NCBI GenBank assembly: GCA_040905145.1
Contig: JBBDSC010000222.1
Coordinates: 1-64,000 of the forward strand
Source of the DNA: DATGMS01 sp040905145
GTDB lineage: Bacteria; Bacteroidota; Bacteroidia; Cytophagales; Cyclobacteriaceae
DNA: 64,000 bases
Direction: 5' to 3'
Position numbers and translations under genes: made by a program. The number at the start of each line of letters is the position of its first letter. The stretch's first letter is position 1. The notes under the pieces were generated by a model that did not search any database, was not told where the DNA came from, and was given only the letters and a program-made list of their open reading frames with translations. Below are positions 1 to 8,586 of this stretch, piece by piece.

Positions 1-128
1 ATAATTGTCATAAATTTTAACCGCCTTTGAAAGCAGCCCCGATCCGGCCACTATAGGAATACCGGGCAATACCAGGCCCGCACCCCCAATCCAAACACTT
101 TTAAAAAATCCTTTCTATCAATTTTTAT
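1..128 (-). pseudogene. 5' end of a decayed exported-protein gene, cut by the window edge
   Basis: Read on the minus strand, codons from 128 give K-I-D-R-K-D-F-L-K. A one-base shift in the A-tract at 99-102 then gives S-V-W-I-G-G-A-G-L-V-L-P-G, followed by an open frame to the window edge. Joined, this resembles a Tat-like export signal (R-K-D-F-L-K, then a Gly/Ala/Leu-rich stretch). The expected start codon at 128-126 reads ATA, not ATG, although an AGGGGAAG ribosome-site-like run lies upstream. Lost start plus frameshift suggest a pseudogene. The product family cannot be named from about 40 residues, and a sequencing error in the homopolymer is possible. Confidence 0.45.
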
Positions 129-198
129 TTTTTTTGTAAAACTTCCCCTATAAAGCATTCACAACAAGTCTTATTCCGAAGTAATAACCCTAAAGCTT

Positions 199-228
199 GC
201 CTCCCGCCTTTGACCGGGAGGCTTTTTT
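199..228 (+). terminator. Rho-independent terminator-like hairpin
   Basis: GCCTCCCG (199-206) pairs perfectly with CGGGAGGC (215-222) over an eight-base loop, followed by TTTTTT. The orientation terminates plus-strand transcription, yet no plus-strand gene ends just upstream. On the minus strand there is no T-run after the hairpin. Confidence 0.6.
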
Positions 229-250
229 ATTTTACTTTTTCTATCGTTTA

Positions 251-480
251 TCAACAGGATAAATCTGTCAATATCCACAACCCATTTTGCTTAGAAGCAT
301 AAGGCTTTACGTCATTGTGAACAATAATGTAAAGGGAATCTTTTTCTGATTTGGCTGTAAGCATGGGTTTGTTTTTGATGCCAACAGCTATAGTCTTACC
401 TGTTAAAAAAAGATGAATCACCTATAGCCAAAAACTAATATTCTAAAGAAACACAAAAAAATCAATACCTGATTTTTCAT
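251..480 (-). pseudogene. Small secreted-protein gene, apparently frameshifted
   Basis: An ATG at 480-478 sits four bases after AGAGGTG, a good ribosome-binding site. It opens a 20-residue hydrophobic signal-like stretch (MKNQVLIFLCFF...) that stops at 418. In the next frame the reading resumes at 421 and continues to a stop at 251, with a protein-like composition (G-K-T-I-A-V-G-I-K-N-K ... N-G-L-W-I-L-T-D-L-S-C). The two pieces together would make a secreted protein of about 76 residues with one frameshift near 418-425. No family is recognised. Two unrelated short ORFs are the alternative. Confidence 0.4.
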
Positions 481-808
481 TACACCTCTCAATTTAATTA
501 TTTTTTCATAGTTACGGCAAATAATGGGGAGAATTTGGAAAACCTATAGTAATTGTTCAATTTTAATTAAGCAAAGTGATAACTTCTTAACTTATAGAAA
601 AAGTAGCCATCTTCTATTTACTATTCTTATAAATTTTCTCTCCCATTATTGCTATTTTACTTTGATGAGGAATTGATAGGGCAACAGATTGGCCTCTACC
701 TCAAAAAAAAATGACGAAAAGGTTCCCCGGGAAGTCAGGTTATCCCCCTTCCTCCCGAAGAACCTCATGTGAAAATCAGACCAAGTACTGCTCTTTCACT
801 CAATATTC
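481..808. other. AT-rich intergenic stretch, no gene seen
   Basis: Downstream of the SusD gene on the minus strand. Stops are frequent in all frames; neither a convincing terminator nor an RNA structure was found. Confidence 0.5.
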
Positions 809-2500
809 CTACCATGGATTACCCGTACCCTGGACCACCCAAGGCTTGGACCATGGACTGTCGGCTCCCAAAGGACCTGAATTGGGGGTAATTTCCAATC
901 TTTCGATTGCGCTTTGCAGGCTTTCAGCATTATTGTTATATTCGTCATTGCCATATCTGAACCGCAAGGCGACCGCTGGCTCCTGAGGCGAGGCAGGACC
1001 TGCCTGAAGATCGGGCAAACCCGTTCTTCTGTAATCTACGAAAGCTTCCCCTGCAGCAGTCCAGCTTGCTACCCACTTTTGGGTCATAATCCTTTCCAGA
1101 CTGTTATCAAACATCACATCAGGTTGCGCAATAAAGTCCTCATAAGCATCACCCCTCCCCCAGGTCTCCAGGGAATTTTGAATGGCATTATTATAATGGT
1201 TTTCCGCATCACCTACGTTCCATCCTTTGAGCGCAGCTTCTGCAAGGATAAAACTAACCTCGGCAGATGAAATGATCCTGGCCTGCAATATATCACCGGG
1301 AGTACCAGCGGAGGAATATATGGGTGCAAGCTGCGAAACATGCTGGTTCTGTGTCCCCTGTCCAGGGGAAGGATTACCATTATAGGCTGCCGGAACTGTC
1401 ATACCGGGAGGAAGGCCCACATACAAATCGGAGTTATACGAAACCATGTTTGGATTAAAGTGACGGGTAAATTTAACATTGCCATGTTCCTCAACAAATT
1501 CATCAAATGAAAAGGTGACCACCCCGAGGGGCTCGCCATTGGCTCTGATAAAATTTTCCATCGCTGATGATAAAGTCGGATCGGGAACCCACTGCACCCT
1601 AACCGAATCAAACCAGACCGGCAACCTGGGATCATTTGTTTCGGTCAACTGGTCAATCAGTGTCTGACTCGCCTGGTACCTTTGAAAATCATCGGGATTC
1701 AACCTGGTATGCCTTGAAAGCCAAACGTCATTGGACCCACCGGTATAATCCAGTGTTGCATCCTCGCTTGGATCTTGTATATATAGGCCACTATTGTAGA
1801 TTGCTTCAATTCCTGCTTTTGCAACGTCCGGTTTTTTATCAGAAATCCTCATATAATATCTCAACAACAGGGAATTGGCAAAGCGTTGCCACTTATCCGC
1901 ATCACCGGAAAAATACAAATCGCCCGAGCCTGTTACGCCCTCGGTGGGTCCGGTGGAAAAGATAGCCGCAGCCTGTTGCAAGTGGTCAATAATGCCATCA
2001 TAAATTGTTTCCTGACTATCAAAGTCCGGATATTGAAATTCAGCCCCCCCCTGATCCCCTTTCATTGCATCGGTATAGGGCGCATCACCCCAATAATCGG
2101 CAATATTTCCGAAGGTGAAGCCTTTCATCGTCAGGCCCACCCCAACAAAGAAATCAAAGCCAAGTTCCTCACCTCTTTGTATCATCAACTCATTGGTGCG
2201 GAGTATGTCATACCAACCTGTCCAGTCCCTTGGCCCCCAATCATAATGATTGTGGGCAGAAAACCAACCATTTTTCTGCGTGTGCTGTACAGCACCTGCA
2301 AGATCATTGAAGCCCAGGTCAACATAATTCTGAGCGGCAGGTGCCAGCACCGCCGGCAGCAGCATATTGGGATTAGCACTTCCCGGATCAATCCCATAGG
2401 GATTGATGTTCTTTTCAGTAAGGTCCTCCTCACAAGCGGCTATTAGAAAAAGCCCTACGACGAACAGACTTATTTTTTTTAATTGAAATAAATTTTTCAT
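809..2500 (-). CDS. SusD/RagB-family outer-membrane nutrient-binding lipoprotein
   Basis: A surface lipoprotein that caps the partner SusC channel and binds the imported nutrient. The open frame reaches 2548, but the start at 2500 gives a clean lipoprotein signal: K-N-L-F-Q-L-K-K, a hydrophobic core, then L-I-A-A-C with Cys23 as the lipidation site. About 563 residues. The middle contains helical TPR-like segments such as R-F-A-N-S-L-L-L-R-Y-Y-M-R, and the layout resembles the SusD-like_2 subgroup more than classical SusD. It lies 19 bp downstream of the susC-type gene in the same orientation, the standard pair arrangement. No glycoside hydrolase is adjacent, so the substrate could be peptide, glycan or another polymer and cannot be told from here. 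Confidence 0.93.
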   Translation of the reverse strand: MKNLFQLKKISLFVVGLFLIAACEEDLTEKNINPYGIDPGSANPNMLLPAVLAPAAQNYVDLGFNDLAGAVQHTQKNGWFSAHNHYDWGPRDWTGWYDILRTNELMIQRGEELGFDFFVGVGLTMKGFTFGNIADYWGDAPYTDAMKGDQGGAEFQYPDFDSQETIYDGIIDHLQQAAAIFSTGPTEGVTGSGDLYFSGDADKWQRFANSLLLRYYMRISDKKPDVAKAGIEAIYNSGLYIQDPSEDATLDYTGGSNDVWLSRHTRLNPDDFQRYQASQTLIDQLTETNDPRLPVWFDSVRVQWVPDPTLSSAMENFIRANGEPLGVVTFSFDEFVEEHGNVKFTRHFNPNMVSYNSDLYVGLPPGMTVPAAYNGNPSPGQGTQNQHVSQLAPIYSSAGTPGDILQARIISSAEVSFILAEAALKGWNVGDAENHYNNAIQNSLETWGRGDAYEDFIAQPDVMFDNSLERIMTQKWVASWTAAGEAFVDYRRTGLPDLQAGPASPQEPAVALRFRYGNDEYNNNAESLQSAIERLEITPNSGPLGADSPWSKPWVVQGTGNPW

Positions 2501-2519
2501 GGTTTTTATTTTTGGGGCC

Positions 2520-5500
2520 CTACAGATTAAAATTAAGTTTGAATCCAAAAGGAATACTCCAGGGCATTACATTCTGCCTTTCTATACCTTGCCTGAACTG
2601 GCTTGATGTATTACCCTGGTTTCCTGATCCAGCCCAGAAGGCCCTTTCAGGGTCAATACCAATATCGGCTTTTGTCCAGAGCATTATATTCCGCGTATAC
2701 ACTGCAAATGAAGCATTTCTAAACACCCCGAAATCCGGGATTCTATAGCCTAAGGAAAGTTCTCTCAGTTTAATAAAAGAAGCATCAAAGGTTATTTGTT
2801 CATTAAAGCCCCATGCATAAGTATCAGTAATCGGATAAATATTGGTCTCCGGACCACCCAAATGCTCTGCAAATTCATCATCACTATAATCATCCGGTGT
2901 ATTGGCACCAGCGGTTTGGATTACACCCGGTACAAAGGCGCCGTCATTTCCGTTTTCATCCACATAAAAACCTCCCGTCTCCTGGGTATGTCCACCTACC
3001 CGTGGAAAATTCCCTGCTCGGGGAATGATATAATTTTCAGGATCGGACTTTAAAAGTGCTTCCAGTTCTTCCGGGGAATACAAACCTCCCGGAATAAGGT
3101 TATCCAATTGTCGTTGCGACTTCCAGTCGGATTCGCCATACCGATAAGTGAAGGACATAAATTCCCCGCCATGGCGCCAATCCAGACTGGCATTCAATAC
3201 AAACCTTTTGTAGCTCAATGAAGTCTGCATTCCCATCTGGAAATCAGGGTTAAAATTCCCTACCTTTCTCAAATTTTCATCCCCGGAAAGCTCTATCCAG
3301 CCTCCATCATTACTCAGGATCGGCCAACGGTAATATTCCGAAGTAGGGTCTTCAACATAAGCAAATCCCCTGCTGTACAGGTTGCCTATTTCTTCGCCCA
3401 AAAAGGTAATGGCTCCTCCGCCATTCTCTCCCCATAATGTAATTCTGTCCAAATTTTCACTAAGTTCTTCAACAGTGGTTCTGTTTCTGCTCCAATTAAG
3501 GTTAACATCCCAATTCCAGCCATTACTGCTCAAGGGGGTTCCACCCAATGTGAATTCATAACCTTGGCTGCTGATTAGCCCTGCATTGATAAGCTTACTG
3601 CTATAACCGGACGACCTTGGCAGGTTAACGGCAAAAATCTGGTTTCGGTTATCCACGGTATAATAGGTGCCTGTAAACCTCAACCTGTTTCCAAACATAG
3701 CCAGATCAATCCCCCCTTCTATAGAGGTCGCCTGTTCCGGCTTCATGCCAGGATTTAACAATCCCGAAGGTACGTTCACAATGCTCAAGGAATTATAGGT
3801 CCCGGTACTAAGAGTAGGTTCGATCGAATAGGGATCCGTATCATTTCCCACCTGTGCCCAACCGAACCTGGCCTTCAAAAGATCGACCTTTTCGGGCAGG
3901 TTAAAGGTGTAATTGGCGAGCCAGCTTACGGAAGCCGAGGGATAAAAATAGGATCTGTTGTCCGATGGCAGGGTGGAAGTCCAGTCATTTCTGCCGGTTA
4001 AATCCAGGTACAGCTGATCATCATAACCAAAAGATGCCAAAGCATACAAGCTATAAATCGCCTTTTCAGAATAGCCAGTGCCCAGGCTTCTGTTATCAAC
4101 CGGTATATTGGTAATATTAAAAATTCCCGGCACCACCAAACCATTGTTGCCGTTACTTCCCACGCCTATTGAATTACTTGATCCAAACCTGTGCATGAGG
4201 TTTCCGCCCACTGAGGCGTTAAAATCCAACAGGCCCATGTCCTTTTTGTAGGAGGCAAGGAAATCGGCATTCGATTCCTGGGACAGTAGGTCAGTCAGGT
4301 AATACCCTCCCCTGGGCATGCGGCTATAGCTGAATGGAATCTTAGTCTCACGGCTTTCATTTGATCTGTCAAGTGAATACCTGGCCATGAGAGAAAAATC
4401 ATCTGTCACTTCGTAATTCAAGGATATATTTCCAAAAATCCTGTCCCTGACAAACCCATTCTCTATCCCGTAGGCAATAAAGTACGGATTATCCCCTGCG
4501 GAAGTACGTATTTGTTGAATACCTTCCTGGCCTTCCACCCATATGTCCTTCATCTCCTCATAATTGATATAAGACGAAGTGTATACAGCTTCCAAGGGAT
4601 TTGCCCTTCGGTCTCCTGTACTTGGCCGATCATTCGACATGCTATTACTGTAATTCACATTGGTACTTAAGGTAACTTTATCCATTAATTGATAAGAAAT
4701 GGAAGTTGATAGGTTGTTCCTGTATAAGTCCGAATTTGGGATCATACCCTTGTGCAGCATATTCGAATAAGATACCCGGAATGAACCATTATCATTGCCG
4801 CCGCTCAGAGAAAGATTATTGGTAGAAGTCACACCCATCTGCATAAAATCCTTCATGGCATTAGGGTAAGACCTCAATTCAGTAGGTATAGGGTTGCCGT
4901 TTTCGTCTAAGGGGCTATTCCATTGATTGGCAGTGTTTCCCGCATCAAGCTGGGGACCTCCCCAATAGGCTGACCCTGGAGAGAATACCCCTTCCCGGTC
5001 TCCGTTTGCAAATTTGTAATGAAAATCCAATAGCCTTGTCGCCTGTTCAAATACATTACTTGTTGAAAAGGATAAACCCAGGTCTTTCCCTTTGGCACCG
5101 GACTTTGTGGTTATTATCACCACCCCGTTACCCGCACGTGTACCGTACAAAGCCGCGGCACTTGGTCCCTTTAGCACATTTATGCTGGCAATATCATCGG
5201 GATTGATATCAGATATGGCATTCCCATAATCAACCTGGTTACCATCGCCTCTTTCCTGTATGTTGTTCAGGGAATTGGACATGGGCACACCATCCACCAC
5301 AAAAAGCGGTTGGTTGTCTGTTGTCAGTGAAGTTGCCCCCCGGATGATCACACTCATGGACGAACCCGGGCCACTGGTCTGATTGATGGTAACCCCTGGC
5401 ACTCTTCCTGCCAGTGAACTCAATAAATTCTCCTGGGTCACCTGGGTCAAATCTTCTCCATCCACACTGGCCACATCATACCCCAGTGATCTTTGGTCCC

Positions 5501-5960
5501 GTTCAATACCTAGGGCAGTAACCACCACTTCATTCATGGTGTCTATGTTTTCTACCATGGAGATGTTGATTTGACTTCTCCCAACTACCGTGGCCTCCTG
5601 GCTATCGAATCCAACATAAGAAAACACTAACACGGAATTTTCATCAGCTACCTGAATGGTATATTCGCCGTCCAGGTTTGTCACTGTCCCATTGTTTGTC
5701 CCTTTCTCCACCACGGTTACCCCGGGCAGTGCCGTATTGTCCTCCTGGGATATTACCCTTCCACTGACCTGAATAGCGGGCTGTCTTTCACCGTTGGTTT
5801 TGCCAATCATTCCGACTTCTTCCATATGGCTCATATAGCCTCTTTTTCCCAGATCTTGATGGCCTTCCGCTGCTGCCCAATAAGGGCCCGCACCTAGCAA
5901 GGCAGCCGTTAAGAATGGTATCATCCACCTCAACGTTAAGCTTGTATGGTATTTTTTCAT
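2520..5960 (-). CDS. SusC/RagA-family TonB-linked outer-membrane transporter
   Basis: A TonB-dependent beta-barrel that imports the substrate captured by the SusD partner. The open frame begins at 6002, but the ATG at 5960 starts a usual signal peptide (M-K-K-Y-H-T-S then hydrophobic), giving about 1146 residues, normal for the family. After the signal comes a spacer, then a carboxypeptidase-regulatory-like domain (residues ~64-145, with V-S-G-R-V-I ... A-L-P-G-V-T-V-V). The plug domain follows (V-V-V-T-A-L-G-I-E-R and the L-F-V-V-D-G-V-P motif), then the 22-strand barrel to the C-terminus. No STN domain is visible, so signalling to an anti-sigma factor through that domain is not expected. 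A promoter-like element lies at 6010-6039. Confidence 0.96.
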   Translation of the reverse strand: MKKYHTSLTLRWMIPFLTAALLGAGPYWAAAEGHQDLGKRGYMSHMEEVGMIGKTNGERQPAIQVSGRVISQEDNTALPGVTVVEKGTNNGTVTNLDGEYTIQVADENSVLVFSYVGFDSQEATVVGRSQINISMVENIDTMNEVVVTALGIERDQRSLGYDVASVDGEDLTQVTQENLLSSLAGRVPGVTINQTSGPGSSMSVIIRGATSLTTDNQPLFVVDGVPMSNSLNNIQERGDGNQVDYGNAISDINPDDIASINVLKGPSAAALYGTRAGNGVVIITTKSGAKGKDLGLSFSTSNVFEQATRLLDFHYKFANGDREGVFSPGSAYWGGPQLDAGNTANQWNSPLDENGNPIPTELRSYPNAMKDFMQMGVTSTNNLSLSGGNDNGSFRVSYSNMLHKGMIPNSDLYRNNLSTSISYQLMDKVTLSTNVNYSNSMSNDRPSTGDRRANPLEAVYTSSYINYEEMKDIWVEGQEGIQQIRTSAGDNPYFIAYGIENGFVRDRIFGNISLNYEVTDDFSLMARYSLDRSNESRETKIPFSYSRMPRGGYYLTDLLSQESNADFLASYKKDMGLLDFNASVGGNLMHRFGSSNSIGVGSNGNNGLVVPGIFNITNIPVDNRSLGTGYSEKAIYSLYALASFGYDDQLYLDLTGRNDWTSTLPSDNRSYFYPSASVSWLANYTFNLPEKVDLLKARFGWAQVGNDTDPYSIEPTLSTGTYNSLSIVNVPSGLLNPGMKPEQATSIEGGIDLAMFGNRLRFTGTYYTVDNRNQIFAVNLPRSSGYSSKLINAGLISSQGYEFTLGGTPLSSNGWNWDVNLNWSRNRTTVEELSENLDRITLWGENGGGAITFLGEEIGNLYSRGFAYVEDPTSEYYRWPILSNDGGWIELSGDENLRKVGNFNPDFQMGMQTSLSYKRFVLNASLDWRHGGEFMSFTYRYGESDWKSQRQLDNLIPGGLYSPEELEALLKSDPENYIIPRAGNFPRVGGHTQETGGFYVDENGNDGAFVPGVIQTAGANTPDDYSDDEFAEHLGGPETNIYPITDTYAWGFNEQITFDASFIKLRELSLGYRIPDFGVFRNASFAVYTRNIMLWTKADIGIDPERAFWAGSGNQGNTSSQFRQGIERQNVMPWSIPFGFKLNFNL

Positions 5961-6009
5961 AAAGAATTTATTTAAAAGGTTTACAAATTTTTGGCATTTC
6001 AATAGGATA

Positions 6010-6039
6010 TAAATCTACTTTTCGGAATTCAATTTCCAA
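6010..6039 (-). promoter_or_regulatory. Candidate promoter of the susC-susD pair
   Basis: On the minus strand a TTG (6039-6037) is followed after 19 bases by TAGATTTA (6017-6010). This matches the Bacteroidota pattern TTG-N19-TAnnTTTG at all but the last base. Transcription would begin about 40 bases before the ATG at 5960. Confidence 0.45.
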
Positions 6040-6183
6040 TCTTCACTTCCAGATGAAGTGTCCTTAAAACCTTTGATCAGGTTTTCTTCCTTTATTATGG
6101 TATGGATGGTTGTGATATGAAAATGTTATCTTTTTCAGTTCCAAACAGCCCTTGTCCTTCATTTGTATTGATTTTTCTTTTTT

Positions 6184-6372
6184 CTACTTTCCTCCTTCTT
6201 TTTTATATATATATTCATCCATTATCTGATCAAAATGACTTTTCAAATAGGCCTCATTAATCCCGATGGATTCCTCATCATCCATCCCTTCAAGGAGCGT
6301 TTCCATTTCTTCCCTGGATATTTGATTATTAATAAGCCGTTTGATTAAATCATCTGATTTTTTCTTTTTCAT
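6184..6372 (-). CDS. Short FecR-N-terminus-like protein
   Basis: The ATG at 6372 is preceded by AGGGAGGG, a strong ribosome-binding site, which decides against the upstream in-frame start at 6408. The 62-residue product (D-D-L-I-K-R-L-I-N-N-Q-I-S-R-E-E-M) resembles the N-terminal sigma-binding segment of FecR-type anti-sigma factors, which usually begins with an L-I-x-R-x-L-x-N-x-x-S-x-E-E pattern. The transmembrane helix and periplasmic FecR domain are absent. No ECF sigma gene is beside it. It precedes the susC-susD pair on the same strand by about 220 bp. It may be a remnant of a lost sigma/anti-sigma switch or a free-standing small protein; the FecR resemblance is suggestive only. Confidence 0.55.
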   Translation of the reverse strand: MKKKKSDDLIKRLINNQISREEMETLLEGMDDEESIGINEAYLKSHFDQIMDEYIYKKEGGK

Positions 6373-6733
6373 ATAATTACCCTCCCTGCTATATACCGAT
6401 GGGACCATAAAACAGACTACTCAGCTCTACTATTTTTTTCTAATCATAAGCCTCTTGTTACGAGTCGATTATTAAAATGGGCGTTGCTTTATTGAAAGGA
6501 GAGAGTAAGATCTCCATTCCACTTTACCATACACGATAAACCAATTGAGAAAAAGTTGAGGGGCCTATTACAATCTATGGTTAATGTCAGCATCTTTATT
6601 AGATTTAAAAGTGATGGAGCAAAATCCGGTTTATTAAAATTTAAAACAACCCACTCCCCAGTGGCCCGATAGGACAAAAAAAGGGTATCCTCTTTATAAC
6701 TATTATTAACTTTATAAAAATAAAATTATACAC
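6373..6733. other. Divergent intergenic region, no further gene
   Basis: Lies between the FecR-like mini-gene (minus) and the phosphoesterase (plus). An open frame of 62 codons on the minus strand (6489-6677) has an unconvincing composition and no ribosome site. TAACTTTA near 6707-6714 resembles a -7 element for the phosphoesterase, without a matching upstream TTG. Confidence 0.4.
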
Positions 6734-8503
6734 ATGAAACATTTTTACCTCTTCGTGCTGCTATTGCAAATAGGATGGGTGTCCTGCGTCCAAAAAAATC
6801 CTCCTGAAGGATCTGTTGAAGATACTATGGACGGAATTGTTTCCAGATTCTACCAAGAATTTAACAAATCACAATTGGACACCATCGGTAACGATTTTAT
6901 CCTCCATTATTTATCCGAAGAAGAAAAAAAGGTATTGGGGTCTAAGTTTTGGAGTTTTAAGGTAAATGTACCGGTAACCCTATCTTTGATGCAGGATGTT
7001 GACCAGAAAATCGCGCCTTTTTGGCTAAAGGAGGAAGGGTTCGAAAAAACCGCAATGGAAGTAAAGAATACCCATTCGGTATATGAAGTATGGCAGAAAA
7101 ATTATGATGCCGGAAGGGTAGATCTGGGCATTAACGGGTTTGATAAACACCGCCCGGTCTATTTTATTTCTGTTGGGCCACAAAACGAAAATGATAAGCT
7201 GGAAATCACCCCTGTTCTCCCGGCACAACAGCATTTTGAAACCATGGAGGTGAGCTCATTTACTTATCATGACTGGAGCGGACTTACCTTGACCGAAGTT
7301 CCTAAAGAGCTGAATGGACAAGTCCTTCTTACGACTATTCGGGGCAGGGCAAGGGAGGCCCATTTGGTAGGGGCCTTCCGTGAAACCGATTTTCCTTCCT
7401 CTGAAACCCGTGACCAAATTCTACTTACATGGAGCAATGATCCAAAAAACACCATGGATATCCAATGGCGAGCAGCAAGCTCAATTGATCAGGGCATGGT
7501 AAAATATTGGATAAAGGACACCCAGGATACTTCGTTTTTGAACGCAGAAAAATTTGTTATGGAAGACCGGTTATTGCAAAATGACCGGTTCGTCCATCGG
7601 TTTACCGCAAAGTTGACCAACCTAAAGCCTGGAACTGCTTATGAATACCAGGTAAGTCATGAAGAGCATGCTTCGTCTGCAACCTATACTTTCATGACCA
7701 GCAATGATTCCCTCTCTCCTTTTTCATTTATTTGGACCGGTGATGTGCACAATGCTGAAATTTGGGGAGAGATGATGCAAAAAACTCGTGTAAAACACCC
7801 TGAAAGTGCTTTTTACATGGCTGCCGGTGACTTGGTCAATACAGGACTGCACCGGGATGATTGGGATAAATTATTTTCCTATTCCGGTGAGGTTTTTGCC
7901 CACAAACCCTTCATGGCCGTTCCCGGCAATCATGACAACCAAGATGGCCTTGGAGCTTGGATGTACAAGGAAATGTTCAGCTATCCCGACAATGGTCCCT
8001 CTCCGGATATGTCAGAAATGACCTATGCTTTTAATTATCAAAATTCCCTCTTTTTAATGATAGATGCTACCTTTCCAATAGAAAAGCAAACAGAGTGGAT
8101 TGAAGAGCAATTGGCCTCTTCAGAAGCGGATTGGAAATTTGCCATGTTTCATTTCCCCCCTTATAATTCCATTGAATTTTATCAGAATATCATTGATGAA
8201 TGGGGGCCGCTTTTTGACAACTATCATGTGGACATGGTAATGAGCGGACATTTCCACTATTACATGCGCTCAAAGCCCCTATTGGCCGGAAAAGTGGTAA
8301 ACAGTCCGGCAGAAGGCACCTTGTATGTCATGTCCATCGGTACGACGGGGAAAAACAGAGAAATGAAGGAAGCACCCTATGCCGCACTTCAGTTTGGCGG
8401 CGAATATTTATATCAGCATGTGGAGATTGACGGGAAAAGCTTCCGCTATACCAGCTATGATCTGGAAGGGGAGGTAAGGGACAGTATCGTCATCAATAAA
8501 TAA
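6734..8503 (+). CDS. Exported purple-acid-phosphatase-like metallophosphoesterase
   Basis: A dinuclear-metal phosphoesterase, probably anchored outside the cytoplasm: the N-terminus (M-K-H-F-Y-L-F-V-L-L-L-Q-I-G-W-V-S-C) reads as a lipoprotein signal with Cys19. Residues ~225-325 form a fibronectin-like domain typical of the N-terminal part of purple acid phosphatases (L-L-T-W-S-N-D ... I-Q-W-R). The calcineurin-like core follows with its metal motifs in order: G-D-V-H (336-339), G-D-L-V-N, G-N-H-D (398-401), an H in M-F-H-F-P-P, and G-H-F-H (505-508). About 220 N-terminal residues before the fibronectin-like part are not recognised. The gene stands alone, convergent with the alcohol dehydrogenase. 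The substrate is unknown. Confidence 0.9.
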   Translation: MKHFYLFVLLLQIGWVSCVQKNPPEGSVEDTMDGIVSRFYQEFNKSQLDTIGNDFILHYLSEEEKKVLGSKFWSFKVNVPVTLSLMQDVDQKIAPFWLKEEGFEKTAMEVKNTHSVYEVWQKNYDAGRVDLGINGFDKHRPVYFISVGPQNENDKLEITPVLPAQQHFETMEVSSFTYHDWSGLTLTEVPKELNGQVLLTTIRGRAREAHLVGAFRETDFPSSETRDQILLTWSNDPKNTMDIQWRAASSIDQGMVKYWIKDTQDTSFLNAEKFVMEDRLLQNDRFVHRFTAKLTNLKPGTAYEYQVSHEEHASSATYTFMTSNDSLSPFSFIWTGDVHNAEIWGEMMQKTRVKHPESAFYMAAGDLVNTGLHRDDWDKLFSYSGEVFAHKPFMAVPGNHDNQDGLGAWMYKEMFSYPDNGPSPDMSEMTYAFNYQNSLFLMIDATFPIEKQTEWIEEQLASSEADWKFAMFHFPPYNSIEFYQNIIDEWGPLFDNYHVDMVMSGHFHYYMRSKPLLAGKVVNSPAEGTLYVMSIGTTGKNREMKEAPYAALQFGGEYLYQHVEIDGKSFRYTSYDLEGEVRDSIVINK

Positions 8504-8586
8504 CTTTATTTCCCGAATTCCCTTTGTTGTTTAATTAATCTGTCGGTGTCTCTATTGACAGCAATGTAAACATTTTGTTGAATGGA

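Noticed and set aside
711..1270. Plus-strand ORFs of 91 and 118 codons over the susD gene
   Set aside because: They lie opposite a clear SusD coding frame, have low-quality composition and no ribosome sites.
6003..6183. Possible continuation of the FecR-like gene by frameshift (frame ending D-W-K-L-N-S-E-K)
   Set aside because: The stretch has no FecR features and overlaps the predicted susC promoter.
6489..6677. A 62-codon minus-strand ORF between the FecR-like gene and the phosphoesterase
   Set aside because: No ribosome site, no family and an unlikely composition.
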